In this document: positions 52,156-60,569 of the stretch, in pieces
How the letters are laid out: every line of letters begins with the position of its first letter
Position numbering within the stretch: position 1 is the first letter of the stretch
Source: CAYJDR01 sp964368965
GTDB taxonomy: Bacteria; Chrysiogenota; Deferribacteres; Deferribacterales; Mucispirillaceae
DNA: 64,000 bases
Direction of reading: 5' to 3'
Assembly (NCBI GenBank): GCA_964368965.1
Contig: CAYJDR010000004.1
Span: 28,797-92,796, forward strand
Notes under the pieces: model-generated
Told to the model about the DNA's origin: nothing
Database searches by the model: none
The model's input: the letters and a program-made list of their open reading frames with translations, nothing else
Made by a program: the position numbers and the translations under genes

Positions 52156-53901
52156 ATGCGTTTATTTTATTTTATAATTATATTTAACTTCTTTGTTTTT
52201 CAATCAGTTAGCCATGCAAACATATTTAGTGCAAACTATAATCAGCAAGGTAATGTGCTGCATATTTTGTCTAAATTTAGCAAAACATCACGTGTGGATA
52301 CTGTATCGCTTGCTAATTGTGCACGTACAAAATCGTTTGAAATTGATGCGAATACGTCGATTTTCACTATGTCAAAATATTTTGAAACTCTCGCACTCAC
52401 TGGCACAAATTCACTAAAAGTTTATAATGTTGTCACAGGTAAATTGTTTCAAGAAGTATCAGAATTTGAAAAACCTATAAAATCAATATCACAATCTTAT
52501 GACGGCGCATACATCGCCGCAACAGACGGACAAAGCATTGAACTATTCACATTTGGCAAAAATGATATTAAATCACTATCACGTATAGAATTACTAGGCG
52601 GCATAACAAGCGTCTACCCAGATTTCGAAAACAAAAAAATATATGTTGTCGAGCAAAACAATACCATATCAACGTGGGACTTCACTGGCAAAATGCTGAA
52701 AAGCTTCAAATCGCCTATCGTTGTGAACGACATCATGCCTTATGACAAAATGAACGAAATCATACTTGTTGCATCTAATGGGTTATACAAGCTAGATAAA
52801 CAATCCTTTACAATCACACCAATTGTAAAAACGAAAATCGCGAACGTAGTGATAGACTCAAAAACTGACTTGGCAGTTATATCAAACGGTAGTAACATCA
52901 TCGTATATAACATGTTGCACAGAAAACTTGTCAAGAATATCCAAAACACAGGGAACCCTATCACAACGACTGGCGCTAATTTTGTAGGCATAATTAATCG
53001 CAACGATATAAAACTATATGACCTGAAAGTTGGTGCTCACATTGCCTCTATCAACGTATCTGATAAAGGTGTGCTTATGCTTGAGCCTGATAGCGGAATT
53101 TATAGCAAAGGCATAGCTGGCGCGATGGAGCAACTCTCAGGCATGCGCAACTTTGAAGGCAACAACGAACAGTTTGCATGTGCGGCAATAAATGCTATGA
53201 TATCAGGCGTTTATATGCCTACAACCACCAATGTTTATAACACACGTGTAAATGATGTAAAAAGTAGAGATGTTAGCGGTATCAGTGGTGTCAAGTCGCC
53301 TGATGCACCTAACGTGCCAGATATTGAGAATAATGTGCAAGTGCCTGATGTAGCACAGCCCTCTTTTAATAGTGGTGTTTTAATGCCTAGCAATCCTAAC
53401 TTTATTGATACAACAATGAGCCCAAGTGGACCAAATGTGCCAAATGTAGGGTTTGATGACCCCTCTAAGCAAATGGCGGAAGGTAGTGTTCCTGCTTGGT
53501 TTGCGAATAGAAAAAACCTGCCGGTGTATAATGTGGTTAGCAACTCAAACACGCAAACGGTTGCCGTAAAGTCAGCTAAAACTCAAATAAAAAATGACTT
53601 AATTAGGAATGCTTTAACTGGCTATGTGAAAAAAAATGAAATAAAAACATTTAAAGATACTGATGTTATGAAACGTTTTTTATGGCAAGCTGCTTCACGT
53701 GCTGCAAATAGTTTAGACAAGCAAATGACATTGAAAGAAGTTTGGATATCGCCAGCTAGTCAGCAATATGTTCTTGTTGGCATTGATGATGTTGATAGTG
53801 TGCAACGCACATTTGATAACGCTTTTGCAGAAGAGTTGAAACTGTTTAACTCAACACCTGAACCAGACTATATGGCAATGAAAGTGAATGTGATTGAATA
53901 A
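52156..53901 (+). CDS. Secreted beta-propeller protein with LPP20-like C-terminus
   Basis: In this 581-aa protein a signal peptide (1-21) is followed by WD40-like beta-propeller blades (~25-330; repeats such as SISQSYDGAYIAATDGQSIELF and TISTWDFTGKMLKSF). A low-complexity Pro/Asn linker (~360-450) comes next. The C-terminal domain begins P-A-W-F-A-N and contains the Ala-rich helix-strand pattern (QTVAVKSAKTQIKNDLI...EVWISPASQQYVLVGID) that resembles LPP20 lipoproteins. There is no lipobox. It is divergent from tspO and ends at a terminator shared with the dms operon. Confidence 0.6.
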   Translation: MRLFYFIIIFNFFVFQSVSHANIFSANYNQQGNVLHILSKFSKTSRVDTVSLANCARTKSFEIDANTSIFTMSKYFETLALTGTNSLKVYNVVTGKLFQEVSEFEKPIKSISQSYDGAYIAATDGQSIELFTFGKNDIKSLSRIELLGGITSVYPDFENKKIYVVEQNNTISTWDFTGKMLKSFKSPIVVNDIMPYDKMNEIILVASNGLYKLDKQSFTITPIVKTKIANVVIDSKTDLAVISNGSNIIVYNMLHRKLVKNIQNTGNPITTTGANFVGIINRNDIKLYDLKVGAHIASINVSDKGVLMLEPDSGIYSKGIAGAMEQLSGMRNFEGNNEQFACAAINAMISGVYMPTTTNVYNTRVNDVKSRDVSGISGVKSPDAPNVPDIENNVQVPDVAQPSFNSGVLMPSNPNFIDTTMSPSGPNVPNVGFDDPSKQMAEGSVPAWFANRKNLPVYNVVSNSNTQTVAVKSAKTQIKNDLIRNALTGYVKKNEIKTFKDTDVMKRFLWQAASRAANSLDKQMTLKEVWISPASQQYVLVGIDDVDSVQRTFDNAFAEELKLFNSTPEPDYMAMKVNVIE

Positions 53902-53926
53902 AAAAGCTATGCAAATGATGCATAGC
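53899..53926. terminator. Bidirectional terminator between propeller and torD genes
   Basis: GCTATGC-AAATGAT-GCATAGC is flanked by a T-tract in both directions; six T follow on the minus strand. Confidence 0.85.
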
Positions 53927-53936
53927 CTTTAATGTG

Positions 53937-54581
53937 TTATATTGATTCTAAATACTCTTTATCTGCTTGCAAAAAGTTTAACATAAACAAACCTAGTGGT
54001 GTGTACAGTTGCTTTGCTTCGTCATAGTCTTCGATTTGTTTTACAAATAATCCTACCCAATTTAGTAAATGTTTTTCTAAAAATTCTTTGCTTGTTTCAA
54101 GTGCTTTATTAGCAATATCAACATCAGTTTCAGCATTATTTCTAACTTTTCTAGCTAGATATGACATAAACATAAGTTCATATGCAATGTGGTCTTCCGG
54201 CTCGTTTACTTCATTTGGCATTTCATAACCCCATGCTCTGTAATATTTTAGAGCATCATCACGTGAATCATCCATGACTAGGTTATGGACTGAAGTGAAT
54301 GGTGATTCTGAAACAGTAGCAACAGTACCTAAGCAAAAAAAGCGTGTATAGCCACGCAAAATATCTAGGTCATGTTCTTTTTTTTCTTCATCTGTTAATG
54401 AATTGCGATTATCTATAAAATCTACTAATACCTTCCCCTCATCCCCTATTTCAAGAAGATAAGGCTTAACAGTGTTTAGCAGCTCATATATACTTTCATT
54501 TGGTGTTTCAATATACATTCTTGATAAGAATGAATAATAAACTTCTCTACCAGCATTAATTGCGATGGTTTCTTGTGACAT
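53937..54581 (-). CDS. TorD/DmsD-family molybdoenzyme chaperone (operon 1)
   Basis: The protein is 214 aa from the ATG at 54581 (GGAG upstream); the longer frame to 54626 covers the terminator and is rejected. It is all-helical, with the family signature E-P-E-D-H-I-A-Y-E-L-M-F-M-S. It binds the Tat signal of the partner reductase and assists cofactor insertion. It is the last gene of the dmsA-dmsB-torD set, but a strong terminator separates it from dmsB, so its expression is probably lower. Confidence 0.88.
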   Translation of the reverse strand: MSQETIAINAGREVYYSFLSRMYIETPNESIYELLNTVKPYLLEIGDEGKVLVDFIDNRNSLTDEEKKEHDLDILRGYTRFFCLGTVATVSESPFTSVHNLVMDDSRDDALKYYRAWGYEMPNEVNEPEDHIAYELMFMSYLARKVRNNAETDVDIANKALETSKEFLEKHLLNWVGLFVKQIEDYDEAKQLYTPLGLFMLNFLQADKEYLESI

Positions 54582-54608
54582 TTCTTTACTCCAAAAAAGT
54601 TTTGTAGT

Positions 54609-54638
54609 TAAAAAAGTAGGTGGCATATAGCCACCTAC
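54609..54638 (-). terminator. Intercistronic terminator between dmsB and torD (operon 1)
   Basis: A perfect 9-bp stem GTAGGTGGC-TATAT-GCCACCTAC is followed by six T on the minus strand, 9 bp after the dmsB stop. Confidence 0.88.
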
Positions 54639-54647
54639 ATAGATTTA

Positions 54648-55280
54648 CTAAGGAGTTACCACCAACTTAGTAATTGCTGCAGTTTTTGCTTTCTTGATGA
54701 AAAGCGATGGGAAAGTTTTTGTATTAATCTTTCCTTCTTTGTCAGCTTTATATGCTTGAGGGAAATCATCATAAGAAATCCTCTCAGCACCTTCGATTTG
54801 AGAAATTGCAGTAATATCATCTACTCTTAAAGCATGTCCAGGGCAAGAAGCAACGCATATTGGTTGTTCGCCTCTGTCTATACGCTCAAAGCACATTGTA
54901 CATTTCTGCATAGGGTGTCTGAAAGACCATGTAGATTTTGTAGTAGGTTCTTGTGCATCTTCAGCGATATGTGGTGCGCTGAACGGGCAAGCATCTATAC
55001 ATAATTTTAAGCCTATACATTTATTACGGTCAACAAGCACAAGCCCGTCATCACGTTTAACGATAGCACCTGCTGAGCATACGCTTTTACAAGCTGGCTC
55101 TGCGCAGTGGTTACATGACATAACTAAGCTAAATAGTTTGCTACCACCGTTTGGTTCATAAGTTTCTTGCCTTCTCCAACGAACTGGACCAGGGTTAACT
55201 TGGTTCCAGTCTTTACATGCAACTGTACAAGCATTACAGCCCATACATCTAGTTTGATCAAAATAAAATGCTAATTGCAT
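54648..55280 (-). CDS. dmsB: DmsB-type iron-sulfur subunit (operon 1), one cluster Cys replaced
   Basis: This 210-aa four-cluster ferredoxin has group I C12-x2-C15-x2-C18-x3-C22 and group II C56-x2-C59-x4-C64-x3-C68. Group III is C88-x2-L91-x2-C94-x3-C98, and group IV starts with KCTMC and ends with CVASCPG. Leu at position 91 replaces the second Cys of group III, so a [3Fe-4S] cluster is expected there. It carries electrons to the DmsA-type subunit on the periplasmic side. It lies 26 bp after dmsA; no DmsC anchor gene follows. Confidence 0.9.
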   Translation of the reverse strand: MQLAFYFDQTRCMGCNACTVACKDWNQVNPGPVRWRRQETYEPNGGSKLFSLVMSCNHCAEPACKSVCSAGAIVKRDDGLVLVDRNKCIGLKLCIDACPFSAPHIAEDAQEPTTKSTWSFRHPMQKCTMCFERIDRGEQPICVASCPGHALRVDDITAISQIEGAERISYDDFPQAYKADKEGKINTKTFPSLFIKKAKTAAITKLVVTP

Positions 55281-55306
55281 AATCTGTTCTCCTGTTTACT
55301 TAGCTA

Positions 55307-58300
55307 TTAAGCTTGTACTGCTATTTTTTTAATTTGCACCATAGCAGACTGTTGAGCATTACCATGGTCAGCACGAGATGGTTTAGTAGCCATTAATGTG
55401 TTACAGTTACCACCAACATCGACAGTTTTGCTATCGATTTCACGTGGGTCATACCAGCAACCTTGGTGTAGGCCTAAGAAACCAGGAACACAACGGTAAG
55501 AAGTTCTTGCAACGCAACGAACCGCACCAATTTCGTTCCAAACTTCAACTAAATCGCCATCTTTAATTTGCTCAGTATTATCTGGGTTAATCCAGATTTC
55601 AGAGTAAGATGCAACATTTTCTTTACCAGCAACAGGCAAGCCATTTGCGCCGATTGTGCGGTTTAGAGTATCAAGAGCTTTATTATCAGCTTGGCCATCA
55701 ATCATTGCATAGTTTTGATAGTCATTACCAGAATATAAACCTTTACCAACAGTTCTGTGAGTAAGCTCACGTAGGTATGGGTTTTCTGATTGCGATGAGT
55801 GTGCACGATGCCTATCATGAGTAGTAGTTAATAAGTATCTACCATTCAACGCAGCTGTATCAGCTAAGTTGTACGCCTCACGGAAGTAATCTTGGTAGCT
55901 GTAATACATTGGGATTTCCCAAACAACTGGTTGATTTTCGCTATCACCAGTTTTATATTGCCCGCGTTGGTTAGCATCAGTTATAAAGCCGTGGAATTTA
56001 TCATAACGGTTTTCATAACGCCATCTCAACGCACCAGAGAATACATGGAAACGACCAGATTGAGCAGGGCAAGCACTAGGATCAACAAAGTTATTACCAC
56101 CTAAGTGACCATAGCCTGTAGAATAACCATCTGCTGTTGCAACGAAATGCAGTACCGGTTTAGTACTTAGATCTGCACTTTTCAAATATGCGTCTACAGC
56201 TTTTCTTAGAGTAGAGTCACCATTGATTGCCTCATCGGCAGCAGTAGGCTTATCTGGCAGATATGCATTATCAAGGAAATATTCCCAAGTTTTATTATAG
56301 TATGGACTAGTTGGATTAGCTTTAGCTGTTTCAAAATTTGCCTTAACTAAATCTTCGATTTGTTGGTCAGCTTTACCACCAGTAAAAATAGTAGCTATAC
56401 CAGCTTTAGATGTGTCAACTTTTTCATAAGCTTTCAAGAACTCGTTAGTAAAATTCCAAGTAGATTTAGATTCACCAGGAGGTGCGCTAACAACAGGAAT
56501 ATATAAATTACCACCTGACCACATATTAATGTAATCTTCTTGCTCCCAAGTTGTTGCAGCTGGAAGAACATAGTCACTCCAACGTGCAGATGGTGCTAAA
56601 AAGTTATCAAATGTAACCAAACAGAAAGTTTCTGCATCATCAGCATTACCAAATGCAATAGGTAATTTTTCATACATTTCTCTTGAGTCATTACAGTTCA
56701 TATGTTGGTTTATAGGTATGTTACCAGCTGAGTTAATGATGAAACGGAAACCAGAGTAAATTGGATTACCGCTTCCATCAGTTTCCCACTGATAATACCC
56801 ATCAGGTCTAACTTCAATTTTACCAGTATCATCACGTTTCCACTTAACAAGGGCTTTCGCACCACCATCATCATGGTAAACTTTACCATTACCAATGTTA
56901 GCTTCACCCCAATCTGGGATATATTTGCCTGTGTAACCAGCTGCTTTTAGTTGGTCACCAAATGCCATTTTAATAGCGTTATGCCACTGTGTAACAGAAG
57001 GAACAACATTTTGAATATTATTTGGAATAACACGAGTATCACTTGGACCAACAGATGAACCAGCAGCAGTTGAACTTACATTAAAGCCTCTTCTAGAATA
57101 TCCATTTGCTGCCTGTCCCCAACATTTTGTAACAATCATTAGTGTATCCATAGAGAACTTAGTGATAACACCTTCAGATTGTTTCATTTGCCCACCAGAC
57201 CACTCACTCCAAATTGGGTGGTTATTAGTATCAGAATACAATCTAGCTAACTCTTTAATTTTTGCCTCTGTCATACCTGATATTGCAGAAGCCCATGCAG
57301 CTGTTTTAGGAACATTAAACTGCTTTTTATATTCAAACTTAGTGTTTGCAGGAGTATTATATTGTGATGTTTGAGCACGTGCAGCTATAGCCGAATTAGT
57401 TGCAAATCTCTTAGCTACATATGCCTTAGCATCTGTATCATTGTATAGCGCTTTTGTAAGCCTATCATCACTACCCATGATGTATGTAGCAAGTGATTTG
57501 CCCTCAGTAGACTCAACTTTTTTAATAGTAGTAAATGGTTGAGAATATGCATAAATTGAAGGATCTGCAACATTTTGCCACCTAGTGTATGTGCGATTGT
57601 GAGTAGAACTTCTATAAGCATTAGAATCTGTGCTGATTGCACCTAGGTTGTCTTTATCCCAATGCCAATAACCACTTTTAGCATTCCATTCACTAGCTTT
57701 ACTATCACCTAACGCTGCTTCAGAAAACTCAATTTGACCTGTATCTTGAGTTAATCCAGTAGCCACTTCTTTATCCGTAATTGTTGAGTCAGTACCTTTT
57801 ATATAATTCACTGGTGCATTATATGCAACCCAATACTCAGGGTTATCAAAGAAGCCATAAACCATTGTATCAAGATAGTCTACATCTAACCATGCATCAG
57901 TTTTTATCGAACCATCTTCATTGAATGTATTAATAATCATTTCATGCAACATAGCCATGATGATTGCATTATCTGTGTATGGCCTAATTTGTAGCCACTC
58001 ATCAGCAAGTGTAACACCCATATCAGAAAACTCAGGCCCTATGAAGTAAACTTTACCACTGTCAGAGCGCTTTTTGAAATCTTCTACACCTTTAATCCAA
58101 GAATATGCAACAGGATTAACTGTAGATAAAATATTAGAACCCCAAAGTACAACATTTTTACCAACTGTAGCTGCCGCATTTGCACTAGTGTCAGTTGCTC
58201 CTGGATAACCAGTATAACCACCGAAGAAAGATGATTGGTGGAAAGAGTAGTCATTTGTATATGCTGTAAAACCGCCCATTAATCTAGATGGTATAGAGCT

Positions 58301-58909
58301 AAAGCCATTCCAGATACCTGTATAACCGCCACCTTGCCAACCACTTGCAATATTGCCACAAGCGTAAATTGAGTGAACAGTTTCAGGACCATACTTATCA
58401 GTGATCGCTTTATACTTTCTAGAAAGTTCATTTAAAGCAGTTTCCCATGAAACTCTAACGAAACCTGATAAATCACCACGTGTTTTAGTTTGTTTTAAAG
58501 GATATTTTAAACGACCTGGATGATATAATCTCATCTTATATGAACGACATTTTGAACATGCACGAGATTGTGTACAGTTTCTGTTTTCCATTTCGATAAC
58601 GTCATTATTTGCAGTAGCAACTGACTCATCAGTTAAGAAACGTACAATTTTACCATCAACAACTTGCGCCCTGATGATACATCTACCACCACAGTTATGT
58701 GCGCTTGTGCCATAACGATAAGTAGATTTTGCATTAGCAAATTCGTCTTGCGATGAAACCGTAGCACCACCAGTGCCAGACGATATTGTTACACCACTGC
58801 CATCATCACTGCTACAACCAGCAACAGTAACAAGAGCACCAGCAGCTGCCATACCTTTCACAAAAGTACGGCGAGTAAGACTAGATTTTAATAAATCTTT
58901 AGAACCCAT
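55307..58909 (-). CDS. dmsA: Large DmsA-type molybdopterin reductase, Tat lipoprotein (operon 1)
   Basis: The protein is 1200 aa from the ATG at 58909 (GGAGG upstream). The Tat signal LTRRTFVKGMAAAG ends in the lipobox V-A-G-C32, so it is probably lipid-anchored in the periplasm. The FS0 site reads S69-x3-C73-x3-C77...C118; a Ser stands where DmsA has the first Cys. N-D-Y-S222-F-H-Q aligns with the Ser molybdenum ligand of the DMSO reductase family. The rest matches DmsA (RLKYPLKQTKTRGD, WGSNILSTVNP, C-terminal HQGCWYD) but is about 400 aa longer, with an insertion after YLDTMVYGFFDNPEYW. The substrate is unknown. Confidence 0.88.
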   Translation of the reverse strand: MGSKDLLKSSLTRRTFVKGMAAAGALVTVAGCSSDDGSGVTISSGTGGATVSSQDEFANAKSTYRYGTSAHNCGGRCIIRAQVVDGKIVRFLTDESVATANNDVIEMENRNCTQSRACSKCRSYKMRLYHPGRLKYPLKQTKTRGDLSGFVRVSWETALNELSRKYKAITDKYGPETVHSIYACGNIASGWQGGGYTGIWNGFSSIPSRLMGGFTAYTNDYSFHQSSFFGGYTGYPGATDTSANAAATVGKNVVLWGSNILSTVNPVAYSWIKGVEDFKKRSDSGKVYFIGPEFSDMGVTLADEWLQIRPYTDNAIIMAMLHEMIINTFNEDGSIKTDAWLDVDYLDTMVYGFFDNPEYWVAYNAPVNYIKGTDSTITDKEVATGLTQDTGQIEFSEAALGDSKASEWNAKSGYWHWDKDNLGAISTDSNAYRSSTHNRTYTRWQNVADPSIYAYSQPFTTIKKVESTEGKSLATYIMGSDDRLTKALYNDTDAKAYVAKRFATNSAIAARAQTSQYNTPANTKFEYKKQFNVPKTAAWASAISGMTEAKIKELARLYSDTNNHPIWSEWSGGQMKQSEGVITKFSMDTLMIVTKCWGQAANGYSRRGFNVSSTAAGSSVGPSDTRVIPNNIQNVVPSVTQWHNAIKMAFGDQLKAAGYTGKYIPDWGEANIGNGKVYHDDGGAKALVKWKRDDTGKIEVRPDGYYQWETDGSGNPIYSGFRFIINSAGNIPINQHMNCNDSREMYEKLPIAFGNADDAETFCLVTFDNFLAPSARWSDYVLPAATTWEQEDYINMWSGGNLYIPVVSAPPGESKSTWNFTNEFLKAYEKVDTSKAGIATIFTGGKADQQIEDLVKANFETAKANPTSPYYNKTWEYFLDNAYLPDKPTAADEAINGDSTLRKAVDAYLKSADLSTKPVLHFVATADGYSTGYGHLGGNNFVDPSACPAQSGRFHVFSGALRWRYENRYDKFHGFITDANQRGQYKTGDSENQPVVWEIPMYYSYQDYFREAYNLADTAALNGRYLLTTTHDRHRAHSSQSENPYLRELTHRTVGKGLYSGNDYQNYAMIDGQADNKALDTLNRTIGANGLPVAGKENVASYSEIWINPDNTEQIKDGDLVEVWNEIGAVRCVARTSYRCVPGFLGLHQGCWYDPREIDSKTVDVGGNCNTLMATKPSRADHGNAQQSAMVQIKKIAVQA

Positions 58910-58937
58910 AAGCTTCCTCCATTTGTAGTAATATAAC

Positions 58938-58954
58938 ATTGTCAATATTTGTCA
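58938..58954 (-). promoter_or_regulatory. Direct-repeat operator candidate upstream of dmsA
   Basis: Minus strand TGACAAATATTGACAAT: two TGACAA with a 10-bp period, one mismatch from the element at 29861-29877. A TATAAT (58957-58962, minus) stands just upstream, so the element would cover the transcription start. Confidence 0.45.
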
Positions 58955-58962
58955 ACATTATA

Positions 58963-59156
58963 CTCACATTCAACCTAATATACACGCTAAAACATAGCAT
59001 GTCAAGAATATTCAAATCACATCAATATCACAGATATAACAGAAACTACTTCTTTCATTTTATCAAATAGTTACAACAAAACATTTAAATGATAATGCTT
59101 GTAAACAACGTTATATTCAACACTCCTTCTAAAGATATCAATAATTTGACAATCAA
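58963..59156. other. Non-coding gap between the two dms operons
   Basis: The 320-bp region between dmsA (58909) and torD of the second operon (59230) holds the promoter region and operator-like repeat at its left end and a terminator at its right end. Between them I see only AT-rich sequence without an open frame or clear motif. Confidence 0.5.
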
Positions 59157-59196
59157 AAATAAAAAGGTCATATAACGCTTTTACATTATATGACCT
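59157..59196 (-). terminator. Terminator of dms operon 2
   Basis: An 11-bp stem AGGTCATATAA / TTATATGACCT with a 10-nt loop is followed by TTTTATTTTT on the minus strand, 33 bp after the torD stop. Confidence 0.88.
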
Positions 59197-59229
59197 ATAA
59201 AATTAATTAATTCTAATAAAAATTTAAGC

Positions 59230-59880
59230 TTATGCTAATTCCGATAATAAAATTTTATCTTCTTTTATAAACAACAACAATAAAACTGTTATTGATTTAT
59301 ACAACTGTTCATCAATTGGGAAATTGATAATTCTATCACAAACAGTATCTATCCATTTGTCAAACCTATTGATATGAAAGCTATTTTGCTCAGATATTAA
59401 TAATTTATATTCTTCATGTTTTTCATTACCTATAGCATCTACAGTTGCAAATGCCATACTTGACATAAAAAATAATTGCGAAACAAGGTTATCTTCATGT
59501 ACTTTTAAATGCTCTGGTAATTTATAATCAAATTTTGCAAATAGCATCACCATTTCTTCATATGGTTGTTGCATAACCATTTTGCTATCTAATGAATAAT
59601 ATGACTCTTCCAGCATTATAGCCTCAGGAATACAAAACATACTTGTATACTTGAGTAGTTGCTCTTCATTGTTTTTACTAGCTAAAAACTGTTTAACACT
59701 TTCAACTGCTGATTGCGCTTCTGCATTCTCGATTGAATTTACAAACATCTCTAGCGATGGAACCATATCATTAATTTGCTGATAAAACGCCTCATCAGGC
59801 ATTGTTAAAAAAACGTTACTAAAAAATCTATATAATCTACCCCTACCTTCGTGTATGGATAGCTCTTGTTCGTTATTCAT
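59230..59880 (-). CDS. TorD-like chaperone with degenerate signature (operon 2)
   Basis: This 216-aa protein has an all-helical TorD-like layout. The usual E-P-x-D-H-x3-E-L block is V-H-E-D-N-L-V-S-Q-L-F-F-M-S, so His is Asn and Glu is Gln. It is recognisably paralogous to the operon 1 chaperone in position and in R-x-x-x-Y-R-F-F-S at the N-terminus. It probably serves the neighbouring DmsA-like protein only. GGGGG precedes the ATG. A terminator stands between it and dmsB. Confidence 0.7.
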   Translation of the reverse strand: MNNEQELSIHEGRGRLYRFFSNVFLTMPDEAFYQQINDMVPSLEMFVNSIENAEAQSAVESVKQFLASKNNEEQLLKYTSMFCIPEAIMLEESYYSLDSKMVMQQPYEEMVMLFAKFDYKLPEHLKVHEDNLVSQLFFMSSMAFATVDAIGNEKHEEYKLLISEQNSFHINRFDKWIDTVCDRIINFPIDEQLYKSITVLLLLFIKEDKILLSELA

Positions 59881-59896
59881 TTATTCCCCCATTTGG

Positions 59897-59927
59897 TAAA
59901 AAAGCGGGTAGCTTTTACACTACCCGC
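59897..59927 (-). terminator. Intercistronic terminator between dmsB and torD (operon 2)
   Basis: A perfect 8-bp stem GCGGGTAG / CTACCCGC with an 8-nt loop is followed by six T on the minus strand, 9 bp after the dmsB stop. Confidence 0.88.
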
Positions 59928-59936
59928 ATAAGTTAA

Positions 59937-60557
59937 CTATTTCTTATGAATAGTAATTTGTGCCGTTTTCTTTTTCACATAGTATGCTGGCTTAGTATCT
60001 TTTTTATTATTGATATAAGCATATGGGAAATCGTTAGCGTTCATTTGTACAGCATCAGGATATTTCGCTTTAATGCTATCAACTGTTCCAAAATCCAATG
60101 CACGACCAACGCAACCTAGAACACACGTTGGCTTTTCACCCTCATCTAACCTGTCCTTACACATTGTACATTTCTGCGCAGGATGTGCAATTTGCCAGCT
60201 AACTAGCGGATTAGGCTCTTGTTTATCTTTCGCGATTTGCGGTTTAGCAAACGGACATGCAGATATACATGCTTGTAAGTTTTGGCATTTATCACGATTG
60301 ATTGTAACGATACCATCATCAGATTTTGTGATAGCCTTAAACGAACATGCTGTCATACATGCAGGCTCTTCACAGTGGTTACACCCCATAGCAAGTGGGA
60401 AAAACCCACCATTAACTTCATAAGTGTCTTGTTTGCGCCAGTTTACTGGCCCTGGGTTTAATTGGTTCCAGTCTTTACATGCAACTGTACATGCGTTACA
60501 ACCCATGCAACGTGACTGGTCAAAATAGAATGCTAATTGTATTTTATTTGTCGCCAT
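59937..60557 (-). CDS. dmsB: DmsB-type iron-sulfur subunit (operon 2), one cluster Cys replaced
   Basis: The protein is 206 aa from the ATG at 60557 with AGGTGA upstream; a GTG at 60566 is also in frame. Four-cluster layout: C17-x2-C20-x2-C23-x3-C27; C59, C62, C67, C71; then C91-x2-L94-x2-C97-x3-C101 and a fourth group starting KCTMC. Leu94 sits exactly where operon 1 has Leu91. It is very similar to its paralogue (RCMGCNACTVACKDWNQ is identical). It begins 12 bp after dmsA. Confidence 0.9.
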   Translation of the reverse strand: MATNKIQLAFYFDQSRCMGCNACTVACKDWNQLNPGPVNWRKQDTYEVNGGFFPLAMGCNHCEEPACMTACSFKAITKSDDGIVTINRDKCQNLQACISACPFAKPQIAKDKQEPNPLVSWQIAHPAQKCTMCKDRLDEGEKPTCVLGCVGRALDFGTVDSIKAKYPDAVQMNANDFPYAYINNKKDTKPAYYVKKKTAQITIHKK

Positions 60558-60569
60558 ATTGTTCACCTA

